This document shows positions 7,770 through 15,251 of a DNA stretch of 17,985 nt, piece by piece. The DNA comes from Comamonadaceae bacterium (GTDB taxonomy: Bacteria > Pseudomonadota > Gammaproteobacteria > Burkholderiales > Burkholderiaceae_C). The stretch spans positions 1-17,985 of the forward strand of contig CANHGF010000010.1 in the NCBI GenBank assembly GCA_947460065.1, given 5' to 3'. The notes under the pieces were generated by a model. It was not told the DNA's origin and searched no databases. It saw only the letters and a list, made by a program, of their open reading frames with translations. The stretch's first letter is position 1. Each line of letters starts with the position of its first letter. Made by a program: the position numbers and the translations under genes.

Positions 7770-8283
7770 GTTTGTCCTCACTTTGGGTAGCTTTCAAATA
7801 TCCGATGATGCCACCGGCAGCAATCATGAGGCTGTCACTTTCGGACAGCGGCTCAAAAGGCAATTGGGTGCCGCGGCTGTGATTGCGCACGCAGCCGGCC
7901 TGCCAGTCGATTTCCAGCTCATCCCAGCGGCTGACCGCCTTCAAGATGCCGGGGCAAGCCACCTGCGGGAAACCCTGGGCCACCTCGCCGCGCCAGTAGC
8001 CGGGCGAAAAGCTCTCGGCAATCAGGCCGCGTATGCCCAGATGGCGCATCCCGATGAGCGGCGGGTAATGCGGGTGTCCGTAGCCAAAGTTGACGCCGCC
8101 CACCAGCACATCGCCGATCCGCACCTTCTTGGCGAAATCTGGGTCCTGCTCCTTCATGGCCACCGCAGCCAGTTCGGCCGGATCCTTGAGCTTGATGTTC
8201 TTGACGCCGATGATTTGATCCACATCGAAGTCGGCCTCTTCGAAGATGTAGGCCACACGGCCGCGCACCTGGGGCATCTGCAT
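7759..8283 (-). CDS. Aconitase-family hydro-lyase, small subunit (LeuD-like)
   Basis: This 174-residue swivel-domain protein is homologous to the small subunit of 3-isopropylmalate dehydratase. It aligns well with archaeal-type LeuD/HacB: GDVLVGGVNFG at residues 57-67 and LIAESFSPGYWRG at 87-99. Two specificity regions differ. The usual GCGSSRE loop, whose arginine binds a substrate carboxylate, is GYGHPHYPP (67-75), and the YLRx loop position reads about KNIKL (28-32). Leucine synthesis is therefore unlikely; a hydratase or isomerase for another dicarboxylate is inferred. It starts four bases after the large-subunit stop and overlaps the lyase gene by 11 bases. Annotation as LeuD on similarity alone would be misleading. 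Confidence 0.85.
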   Translation of the reverse strand: MQMPQVRGRVAYIFEEADFDVDQIIGVKNIKLKDPAELAAVAMKEQDPDFAKKVRIGDVLVGGVNFGYGHPHYPPLIGMRHLGIRGLIAESFSPGYWRGEVAQGFPQVACPGILKAVSRWDELEIDWQAGCVRNHSRGTQLPFEPLSESDSLMIAAGGIIGYLKATQSEDKHGS

Positions 8284-8287
8284 AGGC

Positions 8288-9547
8288 TTACCTCAAGTAA
8301 GGGCGCGGATCGGCGATCGCCCCCTCAATGGCCGCAGCAGCGACAGCCGCAGCGTTGACGATGTAGATCTGCGAATCGGTGCTGCCCATGCGGCCAGACA
8401 CATTGAGGGTGCCGGTCGAGACCGCTTTCTGCCCCGCCGACATGACGCCAATGCGCCCAAAGCAGTAGTCACACGATGGCGACGACACAAAAGCGCCGGC
8501 GGCCACCAGATCGGTGATCAGTCCTTCGGCCGCGGCCTGCCGCATGATTTCCTGACTGGTGGGCACCACATGCAGCTGAAAGCCCTCGCGCACCGAGCGA
8601 CCACGCAGCACCTGGGCTGCAGCGCGCAGGTCTTCGATGCGGCCCGAGGCGCAGGAGCCCAAGTAACCCACCTGCACCTCGGTGCCGATGTAGTCCTTGA
8701 GGTCGCGGGTATGGGCCGGGCTGGGCGGCACCACCACCACCGGCTCAAGCGCCGAGACGTCGATCACATGTCTTTGGGCGTAAACCGCATCGGCATCGGA
8801 CCACACCGGATCGAGCGCAATGCGCGAGCGCGAGCTGCTGTAGCCCAGCGTCAGCTCGTCCGGGTTGATGATGGCGGTGACCGCACCGGTGAACATGGCC
8901 AGGCAAGTGATGGTCTGTCGGCCGTCTATGCTCATCTGATCGATCACCGAGCCGCCGAGCTCGAGCACCTGCGCCCGGCAGCCAGCGGCGCCCAGCACGC
9001 GCACGATGTGGTGAAACACATCGCGAGCCATAACGCCCGGCTGCAACTGCCCGACCAGGTCAACCCGGGTGGTGGCCGGCACCGCCAGGCGAATGTTCTC
9101 GTTGACGAAGGCTTCGACCAGGTGTCGACGCACGCCAATGGCGAGGGTGCCGAAAGTACCCAACTGCGAGATATGACCGTCAAAATGCACCACAAACGCA
9201 CCCGGCGTGGCATAGCCGAGCTCGCTGGCCACCTGATGGCCTATGCCCTTGCGCTCATACACCGGCACCTGGTTGAGCCGCCCCCAGTCGCGGGTGTTTT
9301 GGTGCAAGTCCTCTTCCTGCGGGGTGATGGCCGGCACCATATGGTCGATGAACAGGGCGTAGCGGCTGGGGTCGCGCACCCCGCTCATGCCGAACTCTTC
9401 CTTCATCTGCTTGAAGATGACGTCGGTGTAGCCGGGAAAGTCGTAGGAGACCACAAAGTCGGGACGCACCCGCAGGTTGTCTCCCGGTCGCACCAGGGCT
9501 TGGCCGCTGGCGCGCGCCAGAATTTTTTCGGTAATGGTCGATCCCAA
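8288..9547 (-). CDS. Aconitase-family hydro-lyase, large subunit (LeuC-like)
   Basis: This 419-residue large subunit of the aconitase superfamily carries the [4Fe-4S] cluster. The three cluster cysteines are present: C299 in GSCASGRIEDL, and C359 and C362 in SCDYC. SIDGRQTITCLAMFTGA and INPDE near 207-231 match the family. The usual GDSHT segment reads FDGHISQLGTFGTLAIG (122-138), so H125 is kept but Ser and Thr are lost. With the small subunit it should form a dehydratase/hydratase. By analogy with dimethylmaleate hydratase, a substituted maleate or malate is a candidate substrate (inference). The start is a TTG at 9547, supported by GGAGGAG at 9554-9560. It is the first gene of a minus-strand operon with the small subunit and the lyase. 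Confidence 0.87.
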   Translation of the reverse strand: MGSTITEKILARASGQALVRPGDNLRVRPDFVVSYDFPGYTDVIFKQMKEEFGMSGVRDPSRYALFIDHMVPAITPQEEDLHQNTRDWGRLNQVPVYERKGIGHQVASELGYATPGAFVVHFDGHISQLGTFGTLAIGVRRHLVEAFVNENIRLAVPATTRVDLVGQLQPGVMARDVFHHIVRVLGAAGCRAQVLELGGSVIDQMSIDGRQTITCLAMFTGAVTAIINPDELTLGYSSSRSRIALDPVWSDADAVYAQRHVIDVSALEPVVVVPPSPAHTRDLKDYIGTEVQVGYLGSCASGRIEDLRAAAQVLRGRSVREGFQLHVVPTSQEIMRQAAAEGLITDLVAAGAFVSSPSCDYCFGRIGVMSAGQKAVSTGTLNVSGRMGSTDSQIYIVNAAAVAAAAIEGAIADPRPYLR

Positions 9548-9693
9548 GATCGCTCCTCCTTTGGTCTGCAGGAATTCTCATCGACGCCTAGTTGACCATC
9601 TCTAGTGTTTACCCCATGAGGGTCTCGAAGGTGCCTTCCTAGAATGCGCCCAGCGTCAGAGGCAGACGCAAAGATATTTATAAATAAAGAGGG
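9548..9693. promoter_or_regulatory. Divergent intergenic region with a palindromic operator candidate
   Basis: This 146-base gap separates the minus-strand hydro-lyase/lyase operon from the plus-strand dioxygenase/transport operon and must hold both promoters. GAAGG-TG-CCTTC (9627-9638) is a perfect inverted repeat flanked by TCT (9623-9625) and AGA (9641-9643), a possible operator. TAGAAT at 9640-9645 resembles a plus-strand -10 box but lacks a good -35. The last 24 bases before the tauD ATG are AT-rich (TATTTATAAATAAAG), with GAGGG touching the start codon, unlike the surrounding GC-rich DNA. On the minus strand GGAGGAG at 9554-9560 is the ribosome binding site of the large subunit. Promoter assignments are tentative. 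Confidence 0.5.
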
Positions 9694-10518
9694 ATGCTCA
9701 AACACACCGCACTATCGCCCGAGCTGGGCCTGGCCATCGAAGGACTCGATGTCTCCCAAGCGCTGCCCGACGAATTGATCGCTGAACTCAGGCGACTGCT
9801 GCACACCCACGGCCTTTTGCTGTTTCGCCATCAGCACCTGGACGATGGCCAGCAGGCCCGACTGGCGCGTTACTTTGGCCGCTTTTCTCGCCAAGGGCCG
9901 GTGCAAAAGACCAGCAGCGATATCACTTACGTATCCAACATCCGCACCGACGGCACCTTCGGCAAGGGCGAGCTGCTTTTTCATTCCGATCAGTGCTACT
10001 ACCCCTATCCGATGAAGGCCATCATGCTCTACGGTGTGGAGGTGGCGCAGCGTGGCGGTCATACCCTGTTTACCCATACCGGCCGGGTGCTCGACAGGCT
10101 TTCGCCAGCCACCGTTGACTTGCTAAAGAGCAGTCAGGTCCGCCACCAGTTTCACTATGGTGATGTGGACTACGGCCAGGGCGTCGATGCCAAAGTGGAA
10201 AAGATCACCGTCAGTCATGTGCATCCAGCCATCGCGCAGCACCCCTGGTCGGATCAACGCATCGTGATGATCAGCCAGGCCACCGCCACCGATATCGTCG
10301 GCCTGGCGCAAGAGCGCAGCCGCGCCGTGATTGACGAAGTCAATCAGGCCCTGAGCGATCCCGCCTTTGTATACGAGCACCACTGGGCCGAGGGCGACCT
10401 GGTGATCTGGGACAACCTGCTGCTGCAGCATGCCAGGCCCGACTTTGACCCCAGCGAGCGCCGCACCCTGCGCCGCTGCGCCCTGGCCCACGAGCTCGAA
10501 CCCACCGCCGCGCCATGA
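9694..10518 (+). CDS. TauD/TfdA-family Fe(II)/2-oxoglutarate dioxygenase
   Basis: This 274-residue cytoplasmic oxygenase has the double-stranded beta-helix metal triad: H97-x-D99 in LLFHSDQ, and the distal H246 in LLLQHARPDF. The arginine-rich segment RRTLRRC (about 256-262) supplies the 2-oxoglutarate carboxylate ligand. The N-terminus (LSPELGLAIEGLDVSQ) and TGTFG-like region fit the TauD/TfdA family, which hydroxylates alpha-ketoglutarate-dependent substrates such as taurine, alkyl sulfates or aryloxyacetates, often with cleavage of the product. The substrate cannot be predicted here. The ATG is directly behind GAGGG. The gene ends in an ATGA overlap with the next one and heads the plus-strand operon. 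Confidence 0.92.
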   Translation: MLKHTALSPELGLAIEGLDVSQALPDELIAELRRLLHTHGLLLFRHQHLDDGQQARLARYFGRFSRQGPVQKTSSDITYVSNIRTDGTFGKGELLFHSDQCYYPYPMKAIMLYGVEVAQRGGHTLFTHTGRVLDRLSPATVDLLKSSQVRHQFHYGDVDYGQGVDAKVEKITVSHVHPAIAQHPWSDQRIVMISQATATDIVGLAQERSRAVIDEVNQALSDPAFVYEHHWAEGDLVIWDNLLLQHARPDFDPSERRTLRRCALAHELEPTAAP

Positions 10519-11417
10519 CAGAGGCCAACACCAGCGTGGCGCGCATCGGGCCTTACACCATCACCCGCATTGAAGAAATGCTCACGCCGGGCTTTCGGCC
10601 TGAGTTCTTGTTTCCGGACTTCGACGCGCAGGTGCTGCAGTCGCATCCGCAGCTCAAGACCGAGGGCTTCTGGCACGCCGGCAGCGAGCGGCTGATGTCG
10701 AGCATGCATTCCTGGCTGCTGCAAAGCGACCGGCACACCATCTTGATCGACACGGGCTGCGGCAACCTCAAGACCCGCGCCCTGCCCTTGTTCGAGCGCT
10801 TCCACTTGTTGCAGCATCCCTATCTGGAGCGCCTGCGTGCAGCCGGGGTGGCGCCAGAAGATGTCACCCTGGTCATCAACACCCATTTGCATGTGGACCA
10901 TGTGGGCTGGAACACCCGCCTTGTGGGTGAGCGGTGGGTGCCCACCTTCCCACGCGCACGCTATATCTGGGGCGCGGCCGAATGGGCCCACTGGAGCGCG
11001 CAGGGGCAAGGCAGCGCCAAGCTGCCCGAAAACCTGCCGGTGATCGCCGACAGCGTACAGCCGGTGGTCGACGCCGGCCTGAGCGAGATGGCCGACGACA
11101 TCAGTACCGTGCTGCCCGGCCTGAGCCTGCAGAGCCTGCCCGGGCACACCGCCGGCCAGATGATGGTGGTGCTCGACGACGGACACCAATGCGCGGTGTT
11201 TCCCGGCGACGCCTTGCATCAACCCATGCAGGTCTACCGGCCCGACTGGAACAGCCGCTTTTGTGAAGACGCGCAGACCGCCCGCCAGAGCCGGCAGCGC
11301 CTGCTCGAGTTTTGCGCCGAACGCCAGGCCCTGCTATTCCCAGCCCACTTCGGCGCGCCGCATGCCGGATACATTCGCCGCAAGGCGGCGACTTACAGCT
11401 TCGAGCCTGTGCAATAG
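10515..11417 (+). CDS. MBL-fold metallohydrolase (lactonase-like)
   Basis: This 300-residue metallo-beta-lactamase-fold protein has the dinuclear metal motif HLHVDH (H124, H126, D128, H129), then PGHTAG, the bridging-aspartate segment FPGDALH and the terminal FPAHFG histidine. The order and length resemble the AHL-lactonase/N-acyl homoserine lactonase-like branch (IDTGCGN near 78-84, THLHVDHVGWN). Members hydrolyse lactones, esters or other small substrates. In this context a lactone or ester intermediate of the pathway is a reasonable guess, and quorum quenching is an alternative. No signal peptide is seen. The ATGA overlap with tauD shows translational coupling; livK follows after 49 bases. 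Confidence 0.9.
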   Translation: MTEANTSVARIGPYTITRIEEMLTPGFRPEFLFPDFDAQVLQSHPQLKTEGFWHAGSERLMSSMHSWLLQSDRHTILIDTGCGNLKTRALPLFERFHLLQHPYLERLRAAGVAPEDVTLVINTHLHVDHVGWNTRLVGERWVPTFPRARYIWGAAEWAHWSAQGQGSAKLPENLPVIADSVQPVVDAGLSEMADDISTVLPGLSLQSLPGHTAGQMMVVLDDGHQCAVFPGDALHQPMQVYRPDWNSRFCEDAQTARQSRQRLLEFCAERQALLFPAHFGAPHAGYIRRKAATYSFEPVQ

Positions 11418-11466
11418 ACGCATCCATTTTTTCACCCGCAACCTCAACCCGATAGGAGACAAAACC

Positions 11467-12603
11467 ATGATTACAAGCAAACGACACTGGGTCAAAACCC
11501 TGCTGTGCGCCACGCTGGCACTGGGCACGGCCGGTGCCTGGGCCCAGGCCAAGCCGCCGGTGCGCATTGCCGCCATCAACCCGCTGTCGGGCGCGGGCGC
11601 TTTTGACGGCCAGCTCGCCCTGGAAGGCATGCAGGCCATGGTGGCCATCATCAACGCCAATGGCGGCGTGCTGGGCGGGCGGCAGCTGCAGCTGGTGACC
11701 TATGACGACAAGGGATCGCCCGAAGAAGGCGTGTCGGCCGCCAAGCGCGCCATCGAGCAGGACAAGGTCGATCTGATCGTCGGTGGCTGGTTCAGCGCGG
11801 TGGCGCTGGGCCAGAAAGAGGTCACCCGCGACAAGATCATCCACATGGTCACCTCGGCGCAACATCCCAAGGTCACGGAAGAAGGGCACAACCTGCTGTT
11901 CAGGCTCAATGCCACCTCGACCATGATGTCGGATCGCTATGCCCGCTTCATCTGCGAGAACATCAAGCCCAAATCGGTGGCCTTCATCACCATCAATGAC
12001 GACTACGGCCGCCTGGAGGTCGACAACTACAAAAAGTTGCTCAGCACCTGCAACATTGAAATCAAAGGCAACGAGTTCTACAACCGCACCGACACCGACT
12101 TCAGCACCGCGCTGACCAAGCTGCGCAGCCAGAATCCGGAAGCCATCTACGTTTCGGCGATCAACACCTCGCAGGGTGCCACCATCTACCGCCAGCTGCG
12201 TCAGAGCGGCCACCGTGGCACCATCATTGCGTCGGCCGGCAATATGAACCCCAAGCTGGTTGAGCTCTCGGGCCCGGCGCTCGAAGGCGTCTACTCGATC
12301 TCGCTGTTCTCGCCAGAAAGCCAGCGCCCCATGTCGCGCCGCTGGATCGAGCAATACGGCAAGATGTTCAAGAACGAGCCCTCCTTCATCGGTTCGCTCG
12401 GCGCGCAAGCCGTGGAAGTGCTGGCCGGCGCGATTGAAAAAGCCGGCGACCCGCGCGCCTACGACAAGATCTCCGCTGCCATCCGTGGCCAGAGATGGAA
12501 CACCCTGCTGGGCGACGTGAACTTCAGCGAAAAGGGCCAGGCCATGCAAAGCATCTATCTGGTGCAGGTCAAGGACAAGAAGATCATCGCCGTCAACAAC
12601 TGA
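11467..12603 (+). CDS. ABC transporter periplasmic substrate-binding protein, LivK family
   Basis: This 378-residue precursor of a type I periplasmic binding protein belongs to the branched-chain amino acid/HAAT group. The signal peptide covers about residues 1-26 (basic MITSKRHWVK, hydrophobic core, AWAQA cleavage region). The mature part opens with VRIAAINPLSGAGAFDGQ and continues with NANGGVLGGRQLQLVTYDDKG, typical of the family. An AGGAG at 11454-11458 sits eight bases before the ATG. The frame is open for a further 68 codons upstream, but that is shadow of the hydrolase gene. HAAT binding proteins take amino acids, amides, aromatic acids or dicarboxylates. In this context the ligand is probably the pathway substrate rather than leucine (inference). 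Confidence 0.93.
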   Translation: MITSKRHWVKTLLCATLALGTAGAWAQAKPPVRIAAINPLSGAGAFDGQLALEGMQAMVAIINANGGVLGGRQLQLVTYDDKGSPEEGVSAAKRAIEQDKVDLIVGGWFSAVALGQKEVTRDKIIHMVTSAQHPKVTEEGHNLLFRLNATSTMMSDRYARFICENIKPKSVAFITINDDYGRLEVDNYKKLLSTCNIEIKGNEFYNRTDTDFSTALTKLRSQNPEAIYVSAINTSQGATIYRQLRQSGHRGTIIASAGNMNPKLVELSGPALEGVYSISLFSPESQRPMSRRWIEQYGKMFKNEPSFIGSLGAQAVEVLAGAIEKAGDPRAYDKISAAIRGQRWNTLLGDVNFSEKGQAMQSIYLVQVKDKKIIAVNN

Positions 12604-12615
12604 TACTCCCCACAC

Positions 12616-12638
12616 GGGCGCGCCACCGGGGCGCGCCC
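12616..12638 (+). terminator. Strong hairpin between livK and livH (partial terminator or attenuator)
   Basis: A perfect nine-base-pair stem, GGGCGCGCC (12616-12624) and GGCGCGCCC (12630-12638), encloses a five-base loop and is followed by TTT then GAGGCTTTT. The broken T-tract suggests partial termination or protection of the upstream message. This would let the binding protein be made in excess over the membrane parts, as is common for periplasmic ABC importers. The TGAGG ribosome binding site of livH (12641-12645) starts three bases after the stem. Confidence 0.7.
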
Positions 12639-12652
12639 TTTGAGGCTTTTGC

Positions 12653-13522
12653 ATGGTTTTTCTTCAACAAGTGATCAACGGGCTGGCCAATGGCATGGGC
12701 TATGTGCTCATTGCCATGGGCCTGACCCTGGTCTTCGGCGTGCTGCGCATCGTCAACTTTGCCCATGGCGAGTTCTACATGCTCGGCGCCTACGCCACCT
12801 ATTACTGCCTCAAGGTCCTGGGCCTGGGCTATGTCTCCTCGCTACTGCTGGCCACCGTGCTGGTGGCTGCAGCGGGCATTGCGGCCAACCGGTTCTTCTT
12901 TGAACCGCTGAAAAAAGAACATGAGTTCACCGTCCTGCTGTCCAGCCTGGGGCTGGCACTGCTGATGACCAATCTGGCCGAAGCCGTCTTCGGAGCCGAT
13001 CCGAAATACATGGACACCCCCTATTCCGACGAAATGCTCAACCTCGGCGAGATCACCGTCACGCAGCAGCGGGTGGGCGTGATCCTGGTGGCCAGCGTGC
13101 TGATCGCCGCGGTCTATTGGTTCATCCGCTACACCCGCATGGGCAAGATGATGCAGGCCACCGCGCAAGAGCCCGCCGGCGCGGCGCTAACCGGCATCAA
13201 CACGCGCTTTGTGCATGCCTACACCTTTGCCCTGGCCTGCGCGCTGGCGGCTCTGGCCGGCGCCCTGGTCGGGCCGACCGCCATGCTCTTTCCCACCGTC
13301 GGTGATTGGGCAGTGCTCAAAGGCTTTATTGTGGTAGTCATGGGCGGCCTGGGCAGCGTCACCGGCGCACTATTTGGCGGCCTGATCCTGGGCGTGGCCG
13401 AATCGCTGGGCGGTGGCTATATCTCCATGGGCTTTAAAGACGCCATTGGCTACGCGATCATCATCGTGGTCCTGCTCTGGCGCCCCAACGGCCTGTTCAA
13501 CCCGCCCCCGATGCGCAAATGA
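12653..13522 (+). CDS. livH: Branched-chain amino acid-type ABC permease, LivH family
   Basis: This 289-residue inner-membrane permease has about eight hydrophobic segments. The LivH hallmarks are present: GMGYVLIAMGLTLVFGVLRI near the N-terminus, VNFAHGEFYMLGAY, and the EAA-like loop plus VVMGGLGSVTGALFGG near residues 224-239, which contacts the ATPases. Ribosome binding site TGAGG lies seven bases upstream. It ends in an ATGA overlap with livM. With LivM it forms the translocation channel for the ligand delivered by the upstream binding protein. The symbol follows the family; the transported compound need not be an amino acid. Confidence 0.94.
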   Translation: MVFLQQVINGLANGMGYVLIAMGLTLVFGVLRIVNFAHGEFYMLGAYATYYCLKVLGLGYVSSLLLATVLVAAAGIAANRFFFEPLKKEHEFTVLLSSLGLALLMTNLAEAVFGADPKYMDTPYSDEMLNLGEITVTQQRVGVILVASVLIAAVYWFIRYTRMGKMMQATAQEPAGAALTGINTRFVHAYTFALACALAALAGALVGPTAMLFPTVGDWAVLKGFIVVVMGGLGSVTGALFGGLILGVAESLGGGYISMGFKDAIGYAIIIVVLLWRPNGLFNPPPMRK

Positions 13523-14472
13523 CAAGCCAACCCTCTCGCAACTGGGCCTGGGGCCTGGCCCTGCTGGGCGCGCTGCTGGCGCCGTTGGTGGTTGGCAACG
13601 ACTTCATCTTGCACATGATGACCCTGTGGGCCATCTACAGCCTGCTGGCGCTGAGCCTGAACATCATCATCGGCTACCTGGGCGAGCTCAGCTTCGGCCA
13701 CGCCGCCTTCTTTGGCATCGGTGCTTACACCTCGGCCCTGCTGGTGATGAACCTGGGCCTGCCGGTCTGGTGGGGGCCGGTATTGGCCGGCGTGGTGGCC
13801 GGGCTGTTCGGGCTGGTGATTGGCTTTGTGGCGCTGCGCATCGTCGGGCCGCAGTTTGCCATCCTCACCCTGGGCTTTGGCGCCATCTTGCAGACCATCA
13901 CCAACTACTGGGTCGACGTGACCCGCGGCCCCATGGGCATCTCGCAGATTCCGGCCTTTCGCATCGACAGCCTGGGCCTGGATTTCGCCCTGGCCCAGAA
14001 CATGTATTTCCTGGCGCTGGGATTTCTGGTGCTGGGCATCTATGCCTGCCGCGCCCTGGAGAAAAGCCGCACCGGCCGGGCTTATGTGGCGGTGCGCGAA
14101 AACCCCGAACTGGCCCAGTCCATAGGCATCGATACCTTCCGCACCAAGTGGATGGCCTTTACCGTGGCCACCGCCATGGCCGGCGTGGGCGGCTCGCTCT
14201 ATGGTCACTACCTGCGCGTCATCACCCCCGAACTGATGTCGCTGACCTATATGTCGGCGCTGGTGATCATGGTCATCGTCGGCGGCAAGGGCACCACCCT
14301 GGGTCCGATCGTAGGCGCCCTGGTCTACATCGTCCTGCTGGAATGGCTGCGCGCGGTCGGCTCCTGGCGCATGGTGGTGTTTGCCGCCCTGCTAATTGGC
14401 TGTGTGCTGTTCCTGCCCGGCGGGCTGGTCAGCCTGTGGCAGCGCCTGCTGCAGCGCAGGGGGCGCTCATGA
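13519..14472 (+). CDS. livM: Branched-chain amino acid-type ABC permease, LivM family
   Basis: This 317-residue inner-membrane permease is the second half of the channel. Recognisable family segments are ALSLNIIIGYLGELSFGHAA (about 46-65), FFGIGAYTSALL, VALRIVGPQFAILTLGFGAI, and the C-terminal MVIVGGKGTTLGPIVGA coupling loop. It has about nine hydrophobic segments and normal length, without the extra N-terminal extension seen in E. coli LivM. The ATG overlaps the livH stop (ATGA), and its own stop overlaps the livG start in the same way, so the permease and ATPase genes are translationally linked. Confidence 0.94.
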   Translation: MTSQPSRNWAWGLALLGALLAPLVVGNDFILHMMTLWAIYSLLALSLNIIIGYLGELSFGHAAFFGIGAYTSALLVMNLGLPVWWGPVLAGVVAGLFGLVIGFVALRIVGPQFAILTLGFGAILQTITNYWVDVTRGPMGISQIPAFRIDSLGLDFALAQNMYFLALGFLVLGIYACRALEKSRTGRAYVAVRENPELAQSIGIDTFRTKWMAFTVATAMAGVGGSLYGHYLRVITPELMSLTYMSALVIMVIVGGKGTTLGPIVGALVYIVLLEWLRAVGSWRMVVFAALLIGCVLFLPGGLVSLWQRLLQRRGRS

Positions 14473-15251
14473 GCGAGAACACCAACTTGCTGCAGGTCGA
14501 AGGCCTGAGCCGGCGCTTTGGCGGACTGGTGGCGGTACAGGACGTGGCTTTTTCAGTGGCCGCTGGCGAGGTGGTCGGCCTGATCGGCCCCAACGGCGCG
14601 GGCAAGACCACCCTCTTCAATATGGTGGCCGGCCTGATGCCGCCCAGCGAAGGCCGCATCGTCTTTGACGGACGCGACTGCACGCCGCTGGCCAGCCACG
14701 AAATGGCCAAGCTGGGCGTGGCCCGCACCTTCCAGATCACCAGCCTGTTCCCGCACTTAAGCGTGCTCGACAACATCCGCACCGGCCGCTATGTGCGCCA
14801 GCAACAGGGCTGGCTCGGCGCCTTTTTGCGCCGGTCAGCCTGGCGCCAAGAGGAGGCGCAGGTGCAGACCATGGCCCTGGAAATCCTCGACTTCGTTGGC
14901 CTGGCCCACCGCAGCGAGATGCTGGCCCACGCCCTGCCCTATGGCGAGCAGCGCAAGCTGGAAATCGCGATTGCGCTGGCCAGCGGGCCGCGCCTGCTGC
15001 TGCTCGACGAACCGGCGGCAGGCATGAACCCGGATGAAGGTGCCAAGCTGGTGCAAATGATCCAGCGCATCCGCGAGCGCGGCATCACTGTATTGCTCGT
15101 CGAGCATCACATGAAAGTGGTGATGGGCGTGTGCGACCGGGTGATCGTGCTCGACAGCGGCCGCAAGATCGCAGAAGGCCGGCCCGCCGAGGTGGTCGAC
15201 AACCCCGAGGTGATCCGGGTCTACCTGGGCAGGGAGAAGGTGCATGCTTGA
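14469..15251 (+). CDS. livG: ABC transporter ATP-binding protein, LivG family
   Basis: This 260-residue cytoplasmic ATPase has Walker A GPNGAGKT at 40-47, a Q-loop near ARTFQ, the LivG-type signature [15 protein letters not shown], Walker [14 protein letters not shown] and the switch histidine in VEHHMKVV. The insertion region between Walker A and the signature ([13 protein letters not shown]) is typical of LivG. The open frame runs about 350 codons further upstream as shadow of livM. The ATG at 14469 is chosen because it forms ATGA with the livM stop and begins the conserved domain. It overlaps livF by eight bases. Confidence 0.95.
   Translation: MSENTNLLQVEGLSRRFGGLVAVQDVAFSVAAGEVVGLIGPNGAGKTTLFNMVAGLMPPSEGRIVFDGRDCTPLASHEMAKLGVARTFQITSLFPHLSVLDNIRTGRYVRQQQGWLGAFLRRSAWRQEEAQVQTMALEILDFVGLAHRSEMLAHALPYGEQRKLEIAIALASGPRLLLLDEPAAGMNPDEGAKLVQMIQRIRERGITVLLVEHHMKVVMGVCDRVIVLDSGRKIAEGRPAEVVDNPEVIRVYLGREKVHA

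Noticed and set aside
7759..9547. Leucine biosynthesis genes leuC and leuD
   Set aside because: The fold is shared, but both specificity loops differ, the partner is a lyase rather than leuB, and the context is catabolic.
11101..12654. 517-codon open frame on the minus strand
   Set aside because: It is antisense to the MBL hydrolase and livK, which have clear motifs and starts. The translation (rich in His, Asp, Gly, Val) is the typical shadow of GC-rich coding.
13413..14468. Long upstream extension of the livG frame (apparent 612-residue protein)
   Set aside because: The extension is a +1/+2 shadow of livM. The true livG start is the ATG at 14469 that overlaps the livM stop.
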